A DNA stretch of 5,866 nucleotides from LMEP-6097 sp049314535 (lineage in GTDB: Bacteria > Cyanobacteriota > Vampirovibrionia > LMEP-6097), in contig JBMOEX010000111.1 of assembly GCA_049314535.1 (NCBI GenBank), positions 1 through 5,866 on the forward strand, given 5' to 3'. Of this stretch, positions 1 to 5,102 are shown in pieces; positions within the stretch are counted from its first letter, which is position 1; each line of letters opens with the position of its first letter. The translations under genes were made by a program, and so were the position numbers. Below the pieces are notes generated by a model. It did not search any database and was not told the DNA's origin. It saw only the letters and a program-made list of their open reading frames with translations.

Positions 1-2635
1 ATTTGAGCTGATTAAAAGACTCTTCACTAAAAATATTAACGGGCTGATTTAAAGGTACTATTTCATTAGCATAGATATAGGTGTTCATAAGCTTTTCAAT
101 TTTTGTATCATATTTTTTGAAATCAACTGTATCTGCATAACGCTGCTTAACTGCTTCTTTAAGATTATAGAAGTACCTTAAATCGTGCTTATAGCGATCA
201 ATCTTAGACTGGGGCTCATTTTTAATAAAACTCACCGAAGATAACGCTATTTTTAATACCTTACTATATTCATTTAAAGCATCATAAAATTCTTCTCTCA
301 AGCTATCTTTAGCTAACTCCTGCTGAATAGCTTCATGATCAGTTTTATTCTGAACTTCTTTAAAAAGATCCCAGAGATTAGAATTAACCTGTGCTAAGCG
401 ACTAATCTCAGTATCTATATTTGCAAAAGCTCCCTCTAAATCAGTCTTATCATAACCCTCTAAAGCATCATAAATATTAAAAGCCTTATCAAGCTCAGAG
501 ACTACATTTGCATAATCGATTATATAACCAAACTCTTTAGCCTCAGCTAGCCTATTTACTCTAGCGATAGCCTGCAAGAGTGTATGTTCTTTTAAAGTCC
601 GACAGAGATAGAGTACTGTATTTTTAGGTGCATCAAAGCCAGTGAGCAGCTTATCTACAACTATGATTATTTCTAATTCATCACCATTTTTAAATTCATT
701 AATAATAGAATCCGTATAATTCTTTTCAGTACCATATTTTTCCATCATCTGCTGCCAGAAATGATTTACTTCAGAAACATCACCTTCATCATCAGTACCC
801 TCTAAATCCTGTGGAGGAGAGATAATCACAGCTGACTTAATTGAACCTAAATCCCTAAGGTAGTTATAATACTTAATCGCAGTCTTTTTATTCGGAGTAA
901 CTAACTGAGCTTTAAAACCAGAATCCTGCCAGTTTTTCGTAAAATGTTCATTAATATCAAAAGCCACCATATAGATTACTTGATCTGTTTTCTGAAGCAT
1001 TTTAGGACTGGAGTATTTTTTCTTTAAGCTTGTCTTCTGGTCTTTAGAAAGGTCTACAGTGTGTCTCTCGAACCATAAATCTATAGCAGCTTCATTTTGT
1101 GAAATATCGACCAACCTAGCCTCATAGAGAAGCGGCACCACGGCTTTATCTTCTACTGCCTGTCTAATTGAATAATGCGGCTCAATTAAACCACCAAATT
1201 TTGAAAAATTATTTTTCTCTGCCTTTAATAGTGGCGTTCCTGTAAAACCTAAATAGCAGGCATTCGGTAACATTTTACGCATACTTGCATGCAAATTACC
1301 GAAATTCGTTCTATGACTTTCATCTACCAGAACAAAGATATTCTCTGACTCATCTTGAAAGCTTTCAGCATTTAAAGCTTTATCAAATTTATGAATCAAA
1401 GTAGTTATAATTGATTCCTGATTTTTCAAATGAGCTATTAAATTACGTCCAGAACTAGCTTTCTTCATGCTTAGCCCACAGGCTTTAAAAGTATTAGTAA
1501 GCTGTTTATCTAAATCTTCTCTATCAGTAACTAAAAGTATTCTAGGATTAGAAATAGCTTGAGACATTGTAATAGCTCTAACCAACATAACCATAGTTAA
1601 AGACTTGCCAGAACCTTGAGTGTGCCAGATTATCCCACCATTACGCTCTGGATTAGGTGGTACTGAAATTCTTGCCATAGTAGACCTAATAACAAAATAC
1701 TGCTGATATCTAGCGATTTTTTTATTACCAGAATCATAGATCATATAATTAAAAACTAAGTCTAAAAGCCTGTCTCTCCTGCATAAACTAAAAATTAATT
1801 TATCCTGCTCAGTGAGAAGTCTTTTCCCAGCTTGGTCTTGAATATTAAAGTGCCTGCGAGCTTTACTAAAGTCACCCTGAAAAAGATTATCTTTCTCGGC
1901 AGAAGAAAGCTTCTTAGAAACAGATCGCTGTATCTCCTCACCCTTAGACTCTAACTCTCGCCAAATTCCCCAGTATTCACTAGCAGCTCCAGTAGTCGCA
2001 TATTTAGCTTCACGGCTATTTATAGCTATTAAAATCTGTGAATAGATAAATAATTTAGGAATATTTTCATCTCTTTGATATGAAATAAGCTGCGTAACTG
2101 CTTCAGTAAGATCTATGCTAGGTTTTTTACACTCCATGACGATTAAAGGAATGCCATTAACGAAAACTACTATATCTGCTCTTCTAATATCAGCACTGCG
2201 ATTACGCTCTACAGGGAACTCAGCAGTTACATGAAAAACATTATTTTCAATATCCTTAAAATCAATATATTTAAAAGAATGACTTTTTAAATCACCTTCT
2301 ACAGACTGTGCTAAAGAACAGCCTAAAGTCAGCAAATCATAGACATCTTCACTAGTCTTTAAAAGTCCATCGTATTGAGGGTTTTTAAGTTTCTGAATCG
2401 CTGCTTGGATATTCTCTTCACTAAAAAGATACTCGTCACCTCTATAATTTATGCGATTAATTTTTTTTAACTGCTCAGCTAGAATCCTTTCTAAAAGAAT
2501 ATTCGAGTTTTTATTATATCTTTCGGCTAAAGCCTCTTTAGGACTTAGGTATGTATAGCCTAAGTTGATCAGCTGCTTTAAGGCTGGGATTTGGGAAAGA
2601 AGTTTTTCATCATAGGCTGGGGCTAGGTTTTGCAT
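1..2635 (-). CDS. hsdR: Type I restriction enzyme R subunit (3' end beyond window)
   Basis: The frame starts at ATG 2635 and stays open to position 1, giving 878 residues without a stop; perhaps 150 more C-terminal residues lie outside. The protein is the DNA-translocating and cleaving subunit of a type I restriction complex. The N-terminal PD-(D/E)XK nuclease shows D154 (RRADIVVF) and E168-C-K170 (IVMECKKP). The SF2 motor shows Walker A TQGSGKS at 339-345, ILLVTDREDLD at 366-376, DESH at 438-441, GFTGTP at 463-468, VVDKLLTGFDAP at 659-670 and QAIARVNR at 688-695. The helical C-terminal region begins near 740 and resembles the tail of the other HsdR in this window. All key residues are present, so it looks functional. 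It follows dinD by 2 bases with an upstream AGGAGA. Its hsdM and hsdS partners are not in view, so subtype and target are unknown. Confidence 0.95.
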   Translation of the reverse strand, partial: MQNLAPAYDEKLLSQIPALKQLINLGYTYLSPKEALAERYNKNSNILLERILAEQLKKINRINYRGDEYLFSEENIQAAIQKLKNPQYDGLLKTSEDVYDLLTLGCSLAQSVEGDLKSHSFKYIDFKDIENNVFHVTAEFPVERNRSADIRRADIVVFVNGIPLIVMECKKPSIDLTEAVTQLISYQRDENIPKLFIYSQILIAINSREAKYATTGAASEYWGIWRELESKGEEIQRSVSKKLSSAEKDNLFQGDFSKARRHFNIQDQAGKRLLTEQDKLIFSLCRRDRLLDLVFNYMIYDSGNKKIARYQQYFVIRSTMARISVPPNPERNGGIIWHTQGSGKSLTMVMLVRAITMSQAISNPRILLVTDREDLDKQLTNTFKACGLSMKKASSGRNLIAHLKNQESIITTLIHKFDKALNAESFQDESENIFVLVDESHRTNFGNLHASMRKMLPNACYLGFTGTPLLKAEKNNFSKFGGLIEPHYSIRQAVEDKAVVPLLYEARLVDISQNEAAIDLWFERHTVDLSKDQKTSLKKKYSSPKMLQKTDQVIYMVAFDINEHFTKNWQDSGFKAQLVTPNKKTAIKYYNYLRDLGSIKSAVIISPPQDLEGTDDEGDVSEVNHFWQQMMEKYGTEKNYTDSIINEFKNGDELEIIIVVDKLLTGFDAPKNTVLYLCRTLKEHTLLQAIARVNRLAEAKEFGYIIDYANVVSELDKAFNIYDALEGYDKTDLEGAFANIDTEISRLAQVNSNLWDLFKEVQNKTDHEAIQQELAKDSLREEFYDALNEYSKVLKIALSSVSFIKNEPQSKIDRYKHDLRYFYNLKEAVKQRYADTVDFKKYDTKIEKLMNTYIYANEIVPLNQPVNIFSEESFNQLK

Positions 2636-2637
2636 GA

Positions 2638-3492
2638 TTAGTTTAGGTCTCCTAAAGAACCTTCTCCTTTTAAGAGCTTTTTATTCTGCGCTTGAACCTG
2701 TCTTTGTAATTTTTTAATATCTTCTTCTGAGGGAAGCTCTTCTGGTTTTATGTCGCTTTTTTGTAAAACTGCTCTCACATCTCTATTATTTTTGACATGC
2801 TCTGTCGTAATAGGTTTTAAGCCTTGTAAATCCTCTTTTCTAACATTGAAATCAGTTATAGCAGCAGCAAATTCTTTAGCTTTAAGAGTTACAGTAGGCA
2901 AAAAATCAGCTAAAGGTTTATTCTTTGGTACTTTCAGTTTTCTCTTCATAGCTTCGGTATTATGACCACCAAACAAGGCTTCGTCTCCACTAGAGCGTAC
3001 TATAGCAAAACCCTTATCATCAATACCATGTTCATATAGAGTATCTGATAGCTGCTTCTCTGTCTCGGAAAGCTTCGCCCGAGCTTGAATTCGCTCAACT
3101 AAGTGTATCCTTTCTTCTAGTAGCTCTTGTTTGCGAGTTTGAATAGCAAAATAACTCTGTGCAAATGCAATACTATCTTTTTGAGGATCACCATTTTGGG
3201 CAATGAGATAGCATGCATAACGGGTTAGCATATAGTCCTTTATTTCACGCCCTGAGCTAGAGCCGATTTGAACCATTTTCCTGAGCTCAAGAAAATGGTT
3301 TTCCTCAATCTCAGAGCTGGTTTTACAAGACTGCATTGCACGAATGATAGTCTTCTCAAAGTTTTCCCACTTTGTATATTCTAATAATTCTTGAAGATCC
3401 CGTGCATACCAGTAAGTTAGCTTTCCTTGTTTTTGAGCAAATTCTTCAAAATTTTTATGTAGGCGTTGAATTATTTGTTTCTTCATTTTCAT
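2638..3492 (-). CDS. dinD: DNA damage-inducible protein D homologue
   Basis: A complete 284-residue DinD-family protein, about the usual length. Residues 27-52 (YWYARDLQELLEY, then WENFEKTIIRAM) form the BRO-N/KilA-like N-terminal segment. The conserved core follows: ENHFLELRKMV at 64-74, then LTRYACYLIAQNGDPQK at 89-105, FAQSYFAIQTRKQE at 110-123, and the family block from RIQARAKLSETEK (134-146) to EHGIDDKGFA (154-163). FGGHNTEAMKRKLKV lies at 174-188 and KPLADFLPTVTLKAKEFAAA at 192-211. The tail is charged and helical. E. coli DinD is SOS-induced and limits RecA filament activity; whether this one does is inference. The ATG at 3492 overlaps the stop of a small upstream ORF (ATGA) and lacks a Shine-Dalgarno; a second ATG two codons later (3486) is possible. 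The hsdR start lies 2 bases after its TAA, so the two are almost certainly co-expressed. No LexA box was recognised upstream. Confidence 0.92.
   Translation of the reverse strand: MKMKKQIIQRLHKNFEEFAQKQGKLTYWYARDLQELLEYTKWENFEKTIIRAMQSCKTSSEIEENHFLELRKMVQIGSSSGREIKDYMLTRYACYLIAQNGDPQKDSIAFAQSYFAIQTRKQELLEERIHLVERIQARAKLSETEKQLSDTLYEHGIDDKGFAIVRSSGDEALFGGHNTEAMKRKLKVPKNKPLADFLPTVTLKAKEFAAAITDFNVRKEDLQGLKPITTEHVKNNRDVRAVLQKSDIKPEELPSEEDIKKLQRQVQAQNKKLLKGEGSLGDLN
2648..2653 (-). promoter_or_regulatory. Ribosome binding site of the second hsdR
   Basis: AGGAGA on the minus strand lies in the last codons of dinD, 12 bases before ATG 2635. The spacing is long but usable. No other start codon lies in the hsdR frame between this site and the ATG, which supports 2635 as the start and links hsdR translation to dinD. 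Confidence 0.55.
3271..3300. repeat. 30-bp near-perfect palindrome inside dinD
   Basis: Arms AACCATTTTC and GAAAATGGTT are exact reverse complements, and the ten-base centre CTGAGCTCAA contains the palindrome TGAGCTCA, so 14 of 15 pairs match with one C/A mismatch. It encodes NHFLELRKMV in the conserved DinD core. It could extrude as a cruciform, fold in the mRNA, or bind a dimeric protein. Because the protein is conserved there, chance is not excluded. Confidence 0.8.
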
Positions 3493-3608
3493 AATTTTGT
3501 AACATATTGCTTGCTTGAGCTGAGATATGAGGAGATTTTACGGTATAGGAAAATCTTTTTCAACATTTCTTGCACTATCATTTCGAATGAAATGCGTTCA
3601 AAATTCAT
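3489..3608 (-). CDS. Possible 39-residue leader ORF coupled to dinD
   Basis: ATG at 3606-3608 is preceded by AAGG six bases upstream (3618-3615), the best ribosome site in this gap. The frame gives 39 residues, basic and mildly hydrophobic (MNFERISFEM at the start, KQYVTKL at the end), and its TGA overlaps the dinD ATG as ATGA. dinD itself has no visible Shine-Dalgarno, so ribosomes finishing this ORF may restart on dinD. The frame can be extended upstream to 3698, but those 30 residues would be encoded by the 22-bp repeats, which shift frame each unit. I do not recognise the peptide. It could also be an untranslated leader that is open by chance. Confidence 0.35.
   Translation of the reverse strand: MNFERISFEMIVQEMLKKIFLYRKISSYLSSSKQYVTKL
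3579..3594. repeat. Short inverted repeat in the dinD leader
   Basis: CATTTC and GAAATG form perfect 6-bp arms around a 4-base centre, inside the possible leader ORF and about 90 bases before dinD. It could be a small operator or a weak RNA hairpin. It has no following T run, so it is not a terminator. Arms this short arise often by chance in AT-rich DNA. Confidence 0.3.
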
Positions 3609-3614
3609 AATAAA

Positions 3615-3618
3615 CCTT
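3615..3618 (-). promoter_or_regulatory. Ribosome binding site of the leader ORF
   Basis: AAGG on the minus strand, six bases before ATG 3608. It favours the internal ATG at 3608 over the repeat-encoded ATG at 3698 as the start of the small ORF, and through the ATGA overlap may set the translation rate of dinD. Confidence 0.35.
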
Positions 3619-3621
3619 AAA

Positions 3622-3701
3622 TAATAGGACATAGAATTGGACATAATGGGACATGGAATTGGACATAATGGGACATGGAATTGGACATAATGGGACATAA
3701 T
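3622..3701 (-). repeat. 22-bp tandem repeats carrying seven phased TGTCC motifs (putative operator)
   Basis: About 3.5 copies of a 22-bp unit. On the minus strand each unit is TGTCCCATTA followed by TGTCCAATTCCA. GGACA on the plus strand begins at 3627, 3639, 3649, 3661, 3671, 3683 and 3693, so spacing alternates 12 and 10 bases and averages 11, close to one helical turn. All motifs therefore lie on about the same DNA face. Only the copies nearest dinD diverge (TATGTCC after AATTCTA, then TGTCCTATTA). The unit is not a multiple of three, so the repetition is not maintained for a protein. It sits at or just after the predicted transcription start of dinD-hsdR. A multi-site operator for the neighbouring wHTH protein is the favoured reading; a repetitive 5' leader is possible. 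Confidence 0.85.
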
Positions 3702-3702
3702 T

Positions 3703-3732
3703 AATATATTCTTTTTATAATTTCTTTTTCAA
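3703..3732 (-). promoter_or_regulatory. Putative sigma70-type promoter for dinD-hsdR
   Basis: On the minus strand TTGAAA (3732-3727, 5 of 6 to the -35 consensus) is followed after 18 bases by TATATT (3708-3703, 5 of 6 to the -10 consensus). It overlaps the end of the wHTH gene. The expected transcription start, about 3696, falls at the first TGTCC copy, so a repressor on the repeats would block start or escape. In such AT-rich DNA chance matches are common, so the call rests on the combined position and spacing. Confidence 0.5.
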
Positions 3733-3996
3733 ACCCCATCTAGCACCAGCTCCCCGTCCTTCTGTAGAAATTAATTTGAGATTTTTTAAATTCTGTAATT
3801 CAGCTTTAAAAGAACGTTTATTTATATCTATTTTTTGAGAAACTAAAGTATATAAATCTTTTAAAGAATAAGTCTGATTCGGATTATGAAAAAATATATT
3901 TGCAATATATTGCTGCCTTGCATCTAAATTAACTGACACAGATCCAGAATGCACCTGCCTTTCAGGAGAAAAGATCAATATTACAGAATTATTCAT
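3715..3996 (-). CDS. Small winged-helix DNA-binding protein (putative regulator)
   Basis: A 93-residue basic protein. After a short N-terminal tail (1-24), residues 26-88 fit a winged helix-turn-helix: helix 1 about 26-38 (ARQQYIANIFF), helix 2 about 44-53 (SLKDLYTLVS), a recognition helix about 59-74 (NKRSFKAELQNLKNLK), then a wing STEGRGAGARWGLK at 77-90 rich in Gly and Arg. It resembles the C-terminal winged-helix domain found at the end of AlbA_2/Fic-type ATP-binding or AMPylating proteins, here standing alone. The ATG at 3996 overlaps the LRR stop (ATGA), and TAA sits three codons upstream in its own frame, so it cannot extend. No good Shine-Dalgarno is present close by; AAGGAG lies about 32 bases upstream, so translation may depend on the LRR frame. 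It sits immediately before a promoter with phased TGTCC repeats, making it a candidate regulator of dinD-hsdR. A detached domain of a decayed larger gene is the alternative. Confidence 0.65.
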   Translation of the reverse strand: MNNSVILIFSPERQVHSGSVSVNLDARQQYIANIFFHNPNQTYSLKDLYTLVSQKIDINKRSFKAELQNLKNLKLISTEGRGAGARWGLKKKL

Positions 3997-4376
3997 ATCT
4001 GATTCTTAGTCTTCTGACTCAGCTTATTCTCCTTTAAATTCAGCTCCATAAGTGAATCTGGGATTTCTAAATTTTTAATATGCTGAATCTGATTACTTTC
4101 TAAATCAAGCTTCTTAAGCCCTGCTGGAAATACAGTGCCTGAAAAGTCATTAAAAAAGCCGTTTCCAGCGTCTAGGTCTTCTAAGTTTGCGGGTAAGGTA
4201 GTGCCAGAGATGTGTTTGATGCGGTTAGTGCCGAGGGTGAGTTTTTTTAGGGTGCTGGGGAAGTTTATGTTGTCAATGGTGGTGACTTCTCCGTCAGTGA
4301 AGTAGAGGATTTCTAAGCCTTCGTTGAATTGGATTCCAAATACTGTTAAGCTAAGGGTTTTGCTACTAGAAAGAAG
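3993..4376 (-). pseudogene. Leucine-rich-repeat frame without a start codon (5'-truncated gene or readthrough extension)
   Basis: A 127-codon open frame ending in TGA at 3993-3995 encodes five leucine-rich repeats with an exact 22-residue period, beginning at residues 17 (FNEGLEILYF), 39 (FPSTLKKLTL), 61 (LPANLEDLDA), 83 (FPAGLKKLDL) and 105 (IPDSLMELNL). The pattern, an LP/FP pair, then LxxLxL, then N-x-I, resembles bacterial LRRs of the YopM/IpaH kind; such domains bind proteins. There is no ATG, GTG, TTG or CTG in frame until SLMEL near residue 109. The frame runs directly back into the TAG stop of the metallopeptidase. It is therefore either the remains of a longer LRR gene whose 5' end was lost, or a part made only by UAG readthrough. 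Its stop overlaps the ATG of the wHTH gene (ATGA). Codons in the first 73 positions strongly favour C endings; the rest favour A/T. Confidence 0.65.
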
Positions 4377-5102
4377 CTAATACCCCCAATCAACATAGCC
4401 CAGAGCTGATCTATTGAGCTGCTCACGAAGATGTCTCCACTTAGGTAAAAATTTATCTAAGTAAGCAATAAATCTATCATTGTGATTACGTTCTAGCAAA
4501 TGGACCATCTCGTGTACTAAAACATATTCAATGCTCTCTATAGTTTTTTTTGCAAGTTCAGTATTAAGCCAGATTCTTTTCGCCTCAATTTTACAAGTGC
4601 CCCACTTGGTTTTCATCGCCCTAACACCTAGCTCTGTTACTTTTACACCCATTTTCTTTTCATATTTAGAGATGTAAGGAGCTACTATTTCTTTTAATTG
4701 TTTCCTGTACCATGTTTGCAGTAATATTTCTTTCTGTTCTCTTGAAGCACCTGGGTGAACGTAAAGCTCTATACGGCTATGTTTTAGAACCACTCTCTGT
4801 GGAGTATTTACCTCTATTACATTAAGCAAATATCTTTCTCCTAAGTAGTAATGACTTTCACGCGTTACATAATTACGAATAGCTTCTCTTTTTTGTTTTT
4901 TTAATTTTGCTTGTTGCTTCCTAATCCAATTTAGCTTTGAGATGCTGAATAACTTAATGGTCTCCAAGCTCATATGCTTCGGAGCGGATACTGTTACACT
5001 CCCATAGGGTGGATGCACGCTTAGATGAACATTCTTGATATCTTTGTATGCTACTTCAAAGCTAATATCGCCAAGTTCGATTGTATTGTTTTTAGTACTC
5101 AT
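4377..5102 (-). CDS. YgjP/DUF45-type zinc metallopeptidase (M48-like) linked to hsdR
   Basis: A complete 241-residue protein of the YgjP-like (DUF45) family, often annotated as an M48 family metallopeptidase. The zinc site is visible as HEMVH at residues 197-201 (H197, catalytic E198, H201) with a likely third ligand H207 in RNHNDRF. The family's WGTC motif (usually WGSC) is at 167-170. The N-terminal half is the beta-rich and basic helical segment usual for the family, with KLNWIRKQQAKLKKQKRE at about 56-73. There is no signal peptide or membrane segment, so it should be cytoplasmic. The ATG at 5102 lies inside the end of hsdR (11-base overlap) with no strong Shine-Dalgarno, suggesting translational coupling. 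Relatives commonly follow hsdR in type I operons, but their substrate and role are unknown. The C-terminus VDWGY looks like the natural family end, so the TAG is probably the authentic stop even though an LRR frame continues after it. Confidence 0.9.
   Translation of the reverse strand: MSTKNNTIELGDISFEVAYKDIKNVHLSVHPPYGSVTVSAPKHMSLETIKLFSISKLNWIRKQQAKLKKQKREAIRNYVTRESHYYLGERYLLNVIEVNTPQRVVLKHSRIELYVHPGASREQKEILLQTWYRKQLKEIVAPYISKYEKKMGVKVTELGVRAMKTKWGTCKIEAKRIWLNTELAKKTIESIEYVLVHEMVHLLERNHNDRFIAYLDKFLPKWRHLREQLNRSALGYVDWGY

Noticed and set aside
2750..2965. 71-codon plus-strand ORF
   Set aside because: It lies wholly antisense within dinD, whose protein is clearly conserved; the hydrophobic product has no support of its own.
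3609..3698. Upstream extension of the small leader ORF to a 69-residue protein
   Set aside because: The extra 30 residues are read from 22-bp repeats whose length shifts the frame each unit, and the ATG at 3698 sits about at the predicted transcription start with no ribosome site.
3622..3701. CRISPR array or plasmid iteron origin
   Set aside because: The units abut without spacers, there are no cas genes, and no replication initiator or AT-rich unwinding region with DnaA boxes was recognised nearby.
3493..3740. LexA/SOS box upstream of dinD
   Set aside because: No CTGT-N8-ACAG, GAAC-N4-GTTC or GTTC-N7-GTTC match was found by eye; the lineage is unknown, so an atypical box remains possible.
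3703..4376. Intrinsic terminator between the two restriction modules
   Set aside because: No stem followed by a T run on the minus strand was found after the peptidase, LRR or wHTH frames.
4377..4392. Programmed frameshift at the G run (TTGGGGGTATTAG) joining peptidase to LRR
   Set aside because: Both the -1 and +1 frames hit stops within about 15 codons and neither is the LRR frame; only direct UAG readthrough joins them.
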